From Betaproteobacteria bacterium (GTDB lineage Bacteria; Pseudomonadota; Gammaproteobacteria; Burkholderiales; UBA9220): a stretch of DNA of 6,539 bases. The stretch covers positions 1 to 6,539 of the forward strand of contig JAGUYQ010000167.1 in assembly GCA_020061285.1 (NCBI GenBank), written 5' to 3'. Below, one piece after another: positions 1-6,088 of the stretch; positions within the stretch are counted from its first letter, which is position 1; each line of letters opens with the position of its first letter. A program made the translations under genes and the position numbers. Below the pieces are notes generated by a model. It did not search any database, was not told where the DNA came from, and saw only the letters and a program-made list of their open reading frames with translations.

Positions 1-383
1 GCCCCCTGGGCGAGTGCCGCCAATCCGGCATGGGCGGGAAACTCAGCCAGCCGCGGGGGCAGGGTCTCCTCCACCAGCACGTCCCAGTCCCTGGCCTCCC
101 CCAGACATCCACCCAGCCAGCGCAACTCGTCGTCGAAAGGAAGCACCGCCTCCGCCGGCACCACGGCGGCAAACAGCCTCAAGGCGGAGCGCAGGCGGCG
201 GATCGCCACCCGCATCTGGTGTACGTACTCGATATCCTCTCCCCGCATCACCCCGCCCCGGTTGCCTTCCAGTTGTTCCAGGCAAGCGGCGAAAATAGAC
301 TGGAACGCCTCGCTCACGCTCATGTCCGGCGTGAGGGGAGGGACGGCGGCTTTCTGCGGCGGGGCAAGTTTGGCGGCGGGCAT
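1..383 (-). CDS. CHAD-domain protein, C-terminal part cut by the window edge
   Basis: This minus-strand reading frame gives 127 codons before leaving the window. After about 20 proline/alanine-rich residues it shows the N-terminal part of a CHAD domain: the basic helix HQMRVAIRRLRS (His55, Arg58, Arg62, Arg63, Arg65) and then LGEARDWDVL near residues 94-103, both typical of the family. CHAD domains are conserved-histidine alpha-helical domains known to bind polyphosphate and often fused to a CYTH triphosphatase domain. No CYTH domain precedes it here, so it looks like a stand-alone CHAD protein; a domain further downstream cannot be excluded. The ATG at 383 lacks a clear Shine-Dalgarno sequence, and a second in-frame ATG at 323 is possible. 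A TATACT box 26 bases upstream favours the longer form. It lies 72 bases after xerC on the same strand. Role in the cell is inferred: polyphosphate-associated protein of unknown detailed function. Confidence 0.85.
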   Translation of the reverse strand, partial: MPAAKLAPPQKAAVPPLTPDMSVSEAFQSIFAACLEQLEGNRGGVMRGEDIEYVHQMRVAIRRLRSALRLFAAVVPAEAVLPFDDELRWLGGCLGEARDWDVLVEETLPPRLAEFPAHAGLAALAQG

Positions 384-408
384 GGGACGGCTCGGGGAAA
401 TTGATCCC

Positions 409-414
409 AGTATA
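409..414 (-). promoter_or_regulatory. Candidate -10 box for the CHAD gene
   Basis: On the minus strand the hexamer TATACT (5 of 6 matches to TATAAT) sits 25 bases before the ATG at 383, inside the 72-base xerC-CHAD gap. A TTGTCA lies upstream at 437-442, but the 22-base spacer is too long for a normal sigma70 promoter, and no good -35 hexamer stands at 16-18 bases. The call therefore rests on the -10 alone. Confidence 0.3.
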
Positions 415-455
415 AACAATCCCCGGCGCGAAATTATGACAAACGCCAGCGCCTT

Positions 456-1376
456 TCAGGGGGAGCGCTTCTTCGCCCGGGGATGGGCGGCATCGTAAAC
501 CTTGGCGAGGTGCTGGAAGTCCAGGTGGGTATAAACCTGGGTGGTGGAGATGCTGGCATGGCCGAGCATTTCCTGCACCGCCCGCAGGTCGCCGCTGGAC
601 TGCAGCACGTGGGTGGCGAAGGAATGGCGCAGGACGTGAGGATGGACGTTGGCCGTCAGCCCCAGCTTCAGGGCCCATTGCTTGAGCCGATACTGGACGG
701 CACGGGGCGTGAGGCGGCTGCCGTTGCGGCCGACGAAAAGACTGTTTTCCTCCCCCTTCGCCAATCCCTGCCGCAGGGGCAGCCAAGCCCGGATGGCCTC
801 GGCGGCGAAATGGCCCACCGGCACGATGCGGGTCTTGTTGCCCTTGCCGGTGACCCGCACGCTGCCGTCGGCCAAATCCAGGTCCGTCAGTTGCAGGCCC
901 ACCAGCTCCGACAGGCGCAGGCCGGAGGAATAGAACAGTTCCAGGATTGCCTTGTCGCGGATCGCCAACCCATCATCGCCACCGATGTCCATCAGGCGGT
1001 TGGCTTCGTCGGGGGAGAGGGCGTGGGGCAGGGTCTTCGGCGCCTTGGGGGGACGGACGCCGGAGCAGGGGTTCTGGGCCAAGCCGTAATCCCGTGCGAG
1101 GAAATTGAAAAACCCCCGCCAGGCGCTCAGGTAGCGGGCCAGGCTCTTGCCCTGGAGATCGCGGCCGTGGAGCTGGGCGACGAAGCGGCGGATGTGATGA
1201 TTGCGCAACTGGTCAAGGTCGGTATCCCCGACCAATTCCAGCAGGGTGCGCACATCGCGGGCATAACCCGCCACGGTATGGGCGGAAAGCCGGCGCTCGC
1301 CGGCGAGGTGGCTCAGGTAGGCATCGAGGCGCTGCTGCGCCTCAAGTTTCAGCGATTCGCGAATCTCACTCGACAT
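456..1376 (-). CDS. xerC: Site-specific tyrosine recombinase XerC
   Basis: The 306-residue product has the two-domain layout and length of Xer recombinases. The N-terminal SAM-like core-binding domain covers about residues 12-97, and the catalytic domain about 115-295. All catalytic residues are visible: Arg154 (SGLRLSEL), Lys178 (TGKGNKTR), His247 and Arg250 (HVLRHSFATH), His273 (LGHASI) and the nucleophile Tyr282 (QVYTHLD). XerC acts with XerD at the chromosomal dif site to resolve chromosome dimers at division, normally under FtsK control. I call it XerC rather than XerD mainly because the gene immediately upstream encodes DUF484, the usual partner of xerC in gammaproteobacteria and betaproteobacteria. 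Its ATG lies inside the last codons of the DUF484 gene (11-base overlap) and has no evident Shine-Dalgarno sequence, so translational coupling is likely. No dif-like site was recognised in the window. Confidence 0.95.
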   Translation of the reverse strand: MSSEIRESLKLEAQQRLDAYLSHLAGERRLSAHTVAGYARDVRTLLELVGDTDLDQLRNHHIRRFVAQLHGRDLQGKSLARYLSAWRGFFNFLARDYGLAQNPCSGVRPPKAPKTLPHALSPDEANRLMDIGGDDGLAIRDKAILELFYSSGLRLSELVGLQLTDLDLADGSVRVTGKGNKTRIVPVGHFAAEAIRAWLPLRQGLAKGEENSLFVGRNGSRLTPRAVQYRLKQWALKLGLTANVHPHVLRHSFATHVLQSSGDLRAVQEMLGHASISTTQVYTHLDFQHLAKVYDAAHPRAKKRSP

Positions 1377-2028
1377 CCGTAAGCAGGTGCCGCTGCACCG
1401 CCGCGCTCACCAAGTCCCCCAGGCGCTTCAGGTAGAGAGTGCCCATGTCGGGATAGAAGCGCTGCTCGTCCTCGCTCGCCAGGGCCAGCAGACCGAAGGA
1501 CTCTTCCGCCCGCAGGGGCACCAGGGCGAAGGAACGCAGCTTGGGACCGTCCTCGCCGAACCAGTCGGGGATGCCGTGGGGTGCTTCCAGGCCACACTGG
1601 GGATTGGCCAGGTTGTCGGTGTAGGAACACAGCTCCAGGGGCACTTCGGAAAACTCCACCAGGCCAGGCTGATCGGGCTGGCCGGTCCAAATGCGCAGGG
1701 CGGCATGGGGAATGGCGAAGATTTCCAGCAGGTTCTCGCGGATGCTCTGCACCAGGGTATCCAGGGTTTTCGGCGCGAACAGGGTAAGGGCGAAACGGTG
1801 CAGCTTCTCGCTGATGGCGTCGTTGTCCTCGCCGAAGCCGATCAGCTCCCGCAACTTGGATTCCAGCAAGCGGTTCTTTTCCCGCAGGGTCAGGATCTGC
1901 CGCTCGGTGAGAGAGATGGCCCGCCCGCCGTGAGGATGGGGGATGAAAATATCCGCCAGCACATCGGCATAATCCTCGAAAAATTCGGGATGGTTTTTGA
2001 GATAGCTCGCGATTTCTTCCGCAGACAT
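1366..2028 (-). CDS. DUF484 family protein (GAF-like)
   Basis: The product is 220 residues, close to the family's usual length. The N-terminus carries the typical YLKNHPEFFEDYADVL segment (9-24). The basic/leucine-rich stretch ISLTERQILTLREKNRLLE follows (38-56) and probably forms a coiled coil with the helix up to about residue 64. Residues 75-210 resemble a GAF-like sensor fold, ending in helix YLKRLGDLVSAAVQRHL. Biochemical function is not established for the family; its conserved position before xerC suggests a link to cell division or chromosome segregation, which is inference. The start is well supported: GGGAGGA (2034-2040, minus strand) stands five bases before the ATG. The gene is first in its transcript, with a promoter candidate just upstream, and overlaps xerC by 11 bases. 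The usual upstream neighbour dapF is not here; a divergent mazG-like gene is. Confidence 0.92.
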   Translation of the reverse strand: MSAEEIASYLKNHPEFFEDYADVLADIFIPHPHGGRAISLTERQILTLREKNRLLESKLRELIGFGEDNDAISEKLHRFALTLFAPKTLDTLVQSIRENLLEIFAIPHAALRIWTGQPDQPGLVEFSEVPLELCSYTDNLANPQCGLEAPHGIPDWFGEDGPKLRSFALVPLRAEESFGLLALASEDEQRFYPDMGTLYLKRLGDLVSAAVQRHLLTDVE

Positions 2029-2054
2029 TAGAATCCTCCCTTTGAACTTAGCGG

Positions 2055-2083
2055 ATTCTATTACGTTCCCGCCTTGGCCGCAA
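2055..2083 (-). promoter_or_regulatory. Sigma70-like promoter for DUF484-xerC
   Basis: On the minus strand, TTGCGG (2078-2083, 3 of 6 to TTGACA) and TAGAAT (2055-2060, 5 of 6 to TATAAT) are separated by exactly 17 bases. The predicted transcript start near 2048 would leave a leader of about 20 bases containing the strong GGGAGGA ribosome site. The -35 box is weak, and it coincides with one arm of the inverted repeat at 2077-2106. Confidence 0.5.
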
Positions 2084-2106
2084 AAGGCTTATCAAGGGCT
2101 TGCGGC
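2077..2106. repeat. 7-bp inverted repeat between divergent promoters, possible operator
   Basis: GCCGCAA at 2077-2083 is matched by its inverted copy TTGCGGC at 2100-2106, with 16 bases between. Arm centres are 23 bases apart, about two helical turns. The left arm overlaps the minus-strand -35 box; the right arm lies in the spacer of the plus-strand promoter. Arm length and placement fit a dimeric regulator's site, but a 7-bp repeat could arise by chance in GC-rich DNA. Confidence 0.3.
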
Positions 2107-2117
2107 AGGGATATGAT
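2089..2117 (+). promoter_or_regulatory. Sigma70-like promoter for the mazG-like gene
   Basis: TTATCA (2089-2094, 4 of 6 to TTGACA) and TATGAT (2112-2117, 5 of 6 to TATAAT) are separated by 17 bases. Transcription would begin near 2124, just before the GAGGAG ribosome site at 2126-2131. This excludes the upstream in-frame ATG at 2100 as the start for this transcript. Confidence 0.6.
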
Positions 2118-2138
2118 GGTTGTTCGAGGAGAGACCAC

Positions 2139-2489
2139 ATGGCAGACAGTTTTACCCAATTGCGCGACAAGATTCGCGCCTTCGCCCGAGAGCGGGAATG
2201 GGAGCCCTTCCATACGCCGAAGAACCTTTCCATGGCTCTTATCGTCGAAGCAGCCGAACTGGTGGAACATTTCCAGTGGCTCACCCCGGAGCAGAGCGCC
2301 GCCCTAGACGACAAGACCCGGGAGGAAGTGGCCCAGGAGGTGGCGGACATCCTGATTTACCTCACCCGCCTGGCGGACGTGCTGGGCATCGACCTGGCCC
2401 AGGCGGCGGACAACAAGCTGGCCCTCAACGCCCGCAAGTACCCGGTGGAAAAATCCAGGGGCTCCGCCGCCAAGTACACGGAGCTGTAA
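2139..2489 (+). CDS. MazG-like nucleotide pyrophosphohydrolase (RS21-C6/dCTPase type)
   Basis: The 116-residue all-alpha protein belongs to the single-domain MazG-like group, near the RS21-C6/DCTPP1 branch. These Mg-dependent enzymes split nucleoside triphosphates, often non-canonical or deoxycytidine types, into monophosphate and pyrophosphate in the cytoplasm (house-cleaning). Metal-binding acidic residues are visible as EAAE (Glu37, Glu40; followed by LVEHFQW) and EEVAQEVAD (Glu63, Glu67, Asp70). The C-terminal K-x3-N-x2-KYP motif (Lys93, Asn97, Lys100) is also present. I chose the ATG at 2139 because GAGGAG lies seven bases before it; an in-frame ATG at 2100 would add 13 residues and lies upstream of the -10 box. 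The gene is first in its transcript, divergent from DUF484, and its stop codon overlaps the start of a 27-codon ORF. The exact substrate cannot be read from the sequence. Confidence 0.92.
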   Translation: MADSFTQLRDKIRAFAREREWEPFHTPKNLSMALIVEAAELVEHFQWLTPEQSAALDDKTREEVAQEVADILIYLTRLADVLGIDLAQAADNKLALNARKYPVEKSRGSAAKYTEL

Positions 2490-2572
2490 TGTCCCAATGG
2501 CTCAAAATCCTTCTGCTCTGCGCTGGTTGCCTCGGCGTCACCGGCAGTCTCGCCTATTGGCTTCTCGGTTAG
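2489..2572 (+). CDS. Candidate 27-aa single-pass membrane microprotein
   Basis: A short frame opens at the mazG-like stop codon (TAATG, one shared base) and encodes 27 residues. After the short polar start MSQWLK comes a continuous hydrophobic stretch of about 20 residues (7-26) with two cysteines, Cys12 and Cys15, and a glycine-rich middle, long enough to span a membrane once. GGAG (2480-2483) stands five bases before the ATG, a usable ribosome site, and the overlap suggests coupling to mazG translation. The frame ends 16 bases before the next promoter's TATAAT box. No family was recognised and the function is unknown. A Lol/Tat-type signal is not seen, and the cysteines do not form a clear lipobox with cleavage site. 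It may be a chance frame, but position, ribosome site and hydrophobicity together argue for a real gene. Confidence 0.55.
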   Translation: MSQWLKILLLCAGCLGVTGSLAYWLLG

Positions 2573-2588
2573 GGATTCCTGGCCGCGC

Positions 2589-2594
2589 TATAAT
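2589..2594 (+). promoter_or_regulatory. -10 box of the ferredoxin-nodIJ operon promoter
   Basis: A perfect TATAAT stands 32 bases before the ferredoxin ATG, in the 54-base gap after the microprotein frame. No good -35 hexamer is visible at 16-18 bases upstream, so the promoter may need an activator or be modest in strength. It would give a leader of about 25 bases and drive the six-gene run that follows. Confidence 0.5.
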
Positions 2595-2626
2595 GACGGC
2601 TTCGATTCCCCTGCCGAGCGTTTCCC

Positions 2627-2935
2627 ATGAGCTATTACCAGCGCCACATTTTTTTCTGCACCAACCCCAGAGAAGAGGGCCAGCCTTGCTGTGCCGATCA
2701 TGACGCCAAGGCCATGCGCGCCTATGCCAAGAAACGCATCAAGGAAATGGGGCTCGACGGCCCCGGCAAAGTGCGGGTCAACAGCGGCGGCTGCCTGGGC
2801 CGCTGCGATCAGGGACCGGTGGCGGTGGTCTACCCCGAGGCCGTCTGGTACACCTACGTGGACCAGGAAGATATCGACGAAATCATCGACAGGCACCTGG
2901 TCAAAGGCGAAACCGTCGAACGCCTGAAAATCTGA
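2627..2935 (+). CDS. Thioredoxin-like [2Fe-2S] ferredoxin
   Basis: The 102-residue protein has the pattern of the thioredoxin-fold [2Fe-2S] ferredoxins (Shethna / Aquifex Fd4 type). It opens with HIFFCTNPR, followed by a Cys-Cys pair and the loop [17 protein letters not shown]. Cluster ligands are most likely Cys11, Cys22 (or its neighbour Cys21), Cys56 and Cys60. The C-terminal part with [18 protein letters not shown] completes the fold. The protein is a small cytosolic electron carrier; its partner is unknown in most bacteria. The start ATG has only a weak ribosome site (GAG nine bases upstream), but no alternative start precedes the conserved N-terminus. The stop overlaps the start of the nodI-like gene (TGATG), making it first in a six-gene operon. 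The first codons include a run of seven T (2649-2655). Confidence 0.93.
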   Translation: MSYYQRHIFFCTNPREEGQPCCADHDAKAMRAYAKKRIKEMGLDGPGKVRVNSGGCLGRCDQGPVAVVYPEAVWYTYVDQEDIDEIIDRHLVKGETVERLKI

Positions 2936-3852
2936 TGGACCTGCTTACCGCCCGCGGTCTGCGCAAGCGCTACGGCGACCAGGAGGTGGTGGCCGGCATT
3001 GATCTCGCCGTCAGGAAAGGGGAGTGCTTCGGCCTCCTGGGCCCCAACGGCGCCGGCAAGACCACCACCCTGCGCCTGCTGCTGGGCCTTACCGAGCCCG
3101 ATGGCGGCGACATCACCGTCCTCGGCCAGCCCGTGCCGACCAAGGCGCGGGAGGCGCGGATCAAGATCGGCGTGGTGCCCCAGTTCGACAATCTGGACCC
3201 GGATTTCTCCGTGCGGGAAAACTTGATGGCCTACGGTCGCTACTTCGGCCTCGACGACGAGGCGGTGGCCGCCCGCATCCCCGACCTGCTGGAATTCGCC
3301 GAGCTCCGTCACAAGGCCGATGCCAACATCCAGACCCTGTCCGGCGGCATGAAGCGCCGCCTGACCCTGGCCCGGGCCCTGGTCAACGACCCGGACCTGA
3401 TCTTCCTCGACGAGCCCACCACCGGCCTCGACCCCCAGGCCCGCCACATGATCTGGCAGCGGCTGCGGGCCCTCCTCGGCCAAGGCAAGACCATCGTCCT
3501 CACCACCCACTTCATGGAGGAGGCCGAACGCCTGTGCGACCGGCTGGCGATCATGGACCACGGCCGCCTCATCGCCGAGGGCGGCCCCCGCCAACTGATC
3601 GATACCCACATCGAACCCCAGGTGGTGGAAGTGTTCGGGGAAGGCGCGGAGGACTGGGCCGCTGGCCGCGGCCAGGAACTGTGTAAGCGCCTGGAGCGGG
3701 CGGGAGAAACCTTGTTCTGCTACACCCCCCACGGCGAGGCGGTGACCCAGGAACTGTGCGAGCAGGCCCATGACGGCCTGCGCTACCTGAGCCGGCCTGC
3801 CAACCTGGAGGACGTTTTCATCCGCCTCACCGGGCGGGATTTGCGGGACTGA
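2935..3852 (+). CDS. nodI: NodI-type ABC exporter ATP-binding protein
   Basis: The 305-residue product is an ABC ATPase with all motifs intact: Walker A GPNGAGKT (36-43), Q-loop Gln83, signature LSGGM (135-139), Walker B LIFLDE (155-160), D-loop GLD (164-166) and H-switch His192. The stretch [19 protein letters not shown] (79-97) is typical of the NodI/DRA subfamily. About 80 residues follow the nucleotide-binding core and end in the [15 protein letters not shown] tail common to this group. It pairs with the permease encoded next. In rhizobia NodIJ export lipochitooligosaccharide Nod factors; in non-symbiotic betaproteobacteria the substrate is unknown, and no nod biosynthesis genes are in this window. 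Translation probably depends on coupling: the ATG shares a base with the ferredoxin stop and has no clear Shine-Dalgarno sequence. The symbol reflects family membership, not proven Nod-factor export. Confidence 0.9.
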   Translation: MDLLTARGLRKRYGDQEVVAGIDLAVRKGECFGLLGPNGAGKTTTLRLLLGLTEPDGGDITVLGQPVPTKAREARIKIGVVPQFDNLDPDFSVRENLMAYGRYFGLDDEAVAARIPDLLEFAELRHKADANIQTLSGGMKRRLTLARALVNDPDLIFLDEPTTGLDPQARHMIWQRLRALLGQGKTIVLTTHFMEEAERLCDRLAIMDHGRLIAEGGPRQLIDTHIEPQVVEVFGEGAEDWAAGRGQELCKRLERAGETLFCYTPHGEAVTQELCEQAHDGLRYLSRPANLEDVFIRLTGRDLRD

Positions 3853-3854
3853 CC

Positions 3855-4640
3855 ATGCTGAAGTATTTCTCCCTCCCCATTCTCAGCCTGCGCTTCATCC
3901 CGGTATGGCGGCGCAACTTCCTGGTGTGGAAAAAGCTCGCCATTCCCGCCATCCTCGGCAACCTGGCCGATCCGGCGTTCTACATGCTGGGCCTGGGCTA
4001 CGGCCTCGGCGCCCTCCTGCCCCAGGTGGACGGCATGAGCTACCTGGCCTTCCTCGCCTCGGGCACCGTGTGCTACAGCACCATGAACAGCGCCAGCTTC
4101 GAGGCCCTGTATTCGGGCTTCTCACGCATGCACGTGCAGAAGACCTGGGAGGCCATCCTCAACGCCCCCCTCACCCTGGATGACGTGCTCCTGGGCGAAC
4201 TGATATGGACCGTGAGCAAGAGCCTGCTCTCCGGCCTGGCGATTCTCGTCATCGTCTGGGCCATGGGCCTCTACGACTCCTTTGCCATGAGCCTGTGGGT
4301 GATCCCGGTGATCGTCCTCATGGGCTACTGCTTTACCGGCATGGCCCTGGTGATGAACGCCGTCTCCCCCAACTACGATTTCTTCATGTACTACTTCACC
4401 CTCGCCATCACGCCCATGGTGCTGCTGTGCGGGGTGTTCTACCCGGTGGACCAGTTGCCCGCCTTCCTCCACGCTCTGTCGGCCTGGCTGCCCCTGACCC
4501 ACGGCATCGAGCTGGTGCGCCCCTTGATGCAGGGCCAAATGCCGGACGGCATCCTGCGCCACGTGCTGGTCCTCCTGGCCTACGGATCGGTAGGCTATTA
4601 CATCGCCCTCGGCCTCACTCGCCGCCGCTTGCTGAAATGA
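3855..4640 (+). CDS. nodJ: NodJ-type ABC-2 permease
   Basis: The 261-residue protein has a cytoplasmic N-terminus with basic residues (RFIPVWRRNFLVWKK) and about six hydrophobic membrane segments, roughly 28-54, 62-82, 115-138, 145-168, 178-200 and 235-254. Between segments 5 and 6 lies the ABC-2 signature region with VFYPVDQLP and LPLTHGIELVRPL (194-224). Length and sequence style match the NodJ family of ABC-2 transport permeases. It should form the inner-membrane channel for the NodI-type ATPase encoded two bases upstream; as ABC-2 exporters are usually dimers of each subunit, an ATPase2-permease2 complex is expected. The exported substrate is unknown; polysaccharide/lipid-like or drug-like molecules are transported by related systems. 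Its stop codon overlaps the first of two possible starts of the methyltransferase gene that follows. Confidence 0.92.
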   Translation: MLKYFSLPILSLRFIPVWRRNFLVWKKLAIPAILGNLADPAFYMLGLGYGLGALLPQVDGMSYLAFLASGTVCYSTMNSASFEALYSGFSRMHVQKTWEAILNAPLTLDDVLLGELIWTVSKSLLSGLAILVIVWAMGLYDSFAMSLWVIPVIVLMGYCFTGMALVMNAVSPNYDFFMYYFTLAITPMVLLCGVFYPVDQLPAFLHALSAWLPLTHGIELVRPLMQGQMPDGILRHVLVLLAYGSVGYYIALGLTRRRLLK

Positions 4641-4642
4641 CC

Positions 4643-5797
4643 ATGAACCAACATTTTTTCGCCCCCTGCCCCCGAGGACTGGAAGCCGTCCTCGCCGACG
4701 GACTGACCGCCCTCGGCGCCCAAAACGTCAAAGCCGTGGACGGCGGCGTCGGCTTCGCCGGCGATTTCGCCCTCTGCTACCGCGCCAACCTGTGGAGCCG
4801 CATCGCCAGCCGCATCCTGTGGAAAGTGGGGGAGGCTCCCTACAAGAACGAGGAGGACATCTACCGTCTCGCCCTCGGTCTATCGTGGCCGGAGTGGTTC
4901 GACGTGGGCCGTACCCTGCGGGTGGACACCACCGCCATCAAGTGCCCCTTGAAGAGCCTGGACTTCATTACCCTCAAGGTGAAGGACGCGGTGTGCGACA
5001 AATTCCGCGCCGAAACCGGCGAACGCCCCAACATCGACACACGGGAGCCGGACATCCGGGTATCCGTGTTCCTCACCGCCGACCGGGCCACCCTCTACCT
5101 CGACACCTCCGGCGAACCCCTCTATAAGCGCGGCTATCGCCAAGGGGCGGTGGAGGCTCCCCTACGGGAGAACCTGGCCGCCGGCATTCTCAAGCTCACC
5201 GGCTGGCAGCCGGGGGAACCCCTGCTGGACCCCATGTGCGGCGGCGGCACCTTCCTCATCGAGGCGGCCCAGATCGCCCTCAACATTGCCCCCGGCGGCG
5301 ACCGCTGGTTCGCCTTCGAGAAATTCAAGAATTTCGACCCCGACGTCTGGGGCGCCATCTACCGGGAAGCGGAGGCCGCCGAGAAACCCCGCGCGCCCTT
5401 GCCCATCTACGGCAGCGACCTGGAATCCCGCTCGGTGCGAGCCACCCGGACCAACCTGGAAGCGGCGGGGCTGGAAGGGGTGGTCACGGTGAGCCGGGGC
5501 GACGTGCGGGAAATCGCCGCCCCCGCCCCGGAAGGGGTGCTGGTGATGAACCCCCCCTACGGCGAGCGCCTGTCCGACCAGGATGAACTGGCCGCCTTCT
5601 ACCCCGAGCTGGGGACGGCTTTCAAGCGCCACTTCGCCGGCTGGCGGGCCTACGTCATCACCGCCGACCTGCGCCTGGCGAAACTGATCCGCCTTTCCCC
5701 CTCCCGCCGTACCCCTTTGTACAACGGAGCCCTGGAATGCCGCCTGTTCGAATTCAAGCTGGTGGCGGGCTCCAACCGCGGAGAGAAGACAGCATGA
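4643..5797 (+). CDS. THUMP-domain class I SAM-dependent rRNA methyltransferase (RlmL N-domain/YpsC type)
   Basis: The 384-residue protein starts with a ferredoxin-like/THUMP RNA-binding part (about 1-155, including HFFAPCPRGLEAVLADGL), followed by a Rossmann-fold methyltransferase. Motif I reads DPMCGGGTFLIEAA (196-209), an acidic SAM-ribose contact is likely in YGSDLE (256-261), and the catalytic NPPYGER lies at 303-309. Such NPPY enzymes methylate exocyclic or ring nitrogens; the RlmL half of E. coli RlmKL makes m2G2445 in 23S rRNA. This protein corresponds to the RlmL half only, at the size of YpsC, with no fused RlmK domain. Target guanosine is inferred. Two in-frame ATGs compete: 4637 (overlapping the nodJ stop as ATGA, adding Met-Thr) and 4643; neither has a good ribosome site, and I chose 4643 for its fit with the family N-terminus. 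The frame stays open far upstream through nodJ, which is not meaningful. Confidence 0.9.
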   Translation: MNQHFFAPCPRGLEAVLADGLTALGAQNVKAVDGGVGFAGDFALCYRANLWSRIASRILWKVGEAPYKNEEDIYRLALGLSWPEWFDVGRTLRVDTTAIKCPLKSLDFITLKVKDAVCDKFRAETGERPNIDTREPDIRVSVFLTADRATLYLDTSGEPLYKRGYRQGAVEAPLRENLAAGILKLTGWQPGEPLLDPMCGGGTFLIEAAQIALNIAPGGDRWFAFEKFKNFDPDVWGAIYREAEAAEKPRAPLPIYGSDLESRSVRATRTNLEAAGLEGVVTVSRGDVREIAAPAPEGVLVMNPPYGERLSDQDELAAFYPELGTAFKRHFAGWRAYVITADLRLAKLIRLSPSRRTPLYNGALECRLFEFKLVAGSNRGEKTA

Positions 5798-6087
5798 TCA
5801 AGCATATCGTGATGTGGCGCCTAAAAGAGGGCATCGACAAGGCTACTTCCGCCCAGGCCATCAAAGAGGCCCTGGAAGGGCTCAACGGCAAGATTCCCGG
5901 CCTCCTACGCCTGGAAGTGGGCATCAACTTCGTCGCCGACGAACAGGCCTCCGACGTGGTGCTGTACTCGGAATTCGAATCCCGGGCCGCCCTGGAGGCT
6001 TACCAGACCCATCCCGCCCACAATGTCGCCGCCGAAGTGGTCAAGGTGGCCCGCGCCGAGCGGCGGGTGGTGGACTACGAGGCCTGA
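5794..6087 (+). CDS. Dabb (stress-responsive A/B barrel) domain protein
   Basis: The 97-residue product is a single Dabb domain. It begins with MIKHIVMWRLKEG, the usual first strand, and continues with an amphipathic helix (17-31), then GLLRLEVGINF (36-46), SDVVLYSEFES (53-63) and ALEAYQTHPAHNVAAEVV (66-83), ending in RRVVDYEA. These small dimeric alpha/beta-barrel proteins resemble monooxygenase-like and stress-induced proteins, but most bacterial members have no known reaction. The start at 5794 is preferred because GGAGAG (5780-5785) lies eight bases upstream and the family starts at this methionine; a longer frame from 5737 would read into the methyltransferase gene. The ATG overlaps the preceding stop as ATGA, four shared bases, suggesting coupled translation. 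Confidence 0.9.
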   Translation: MIKHIVMWRLKEGIDKATSAQAIKEALEGLNGKIPGLLRLEVGINFVADEQASDVVLYSEFESRAALEAYQTHPAHNVAAEVVKVARAERRVVDYEA

Positions 6088-6088
6088 C

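Noticed and set aside
448..469. AGCGC/GCGCT inverted repeat at the xerC stop as a terminator
   Set aside because: Only five base pairs with a 12-base loop, lying over the stop codon, and no U tract follows on the minus strand.
483..1382. A 299-codon plus-strand frame opposite xerC
   Set aside because: It mirrors xerC, which has every catalytic residue. The antisense product is glycine/alanine/glutamine-rich with no recognisable domain, as expected of a GC-rich shadow frame.
1387..2031. A 214-codon plus-strand frame opposite the DUF484 gene
   Set aside because: It is a codon-phase shadow with no domain; the DUF484 frame has a good ribosome site and family motifs.
2649..2655. Seven-T run in the ferredoxin start region as a programmed frameshift or phase-variable tract
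   Set aside because: The tract encodes the conserved Ile-Phe-Phe before Cys11 in the correct frame; seven bases is too short for confident phase variation and no alternative frame product is sensible.
2854..3771. A 305-codon minus-strand frame opposite the nodI-like gene
   Set aside because: Low-complexity composition, no motif and no ribosome site, while the sense strand encodes a complete ABC ATPase.
4205..4636. Possible N-terminal extension of the methyltransferase through nodJ
   Set aside because: The frame is open but its product is arginine/proline/histidine-rich and unlike the family; the family N-terminus begins near 4643.
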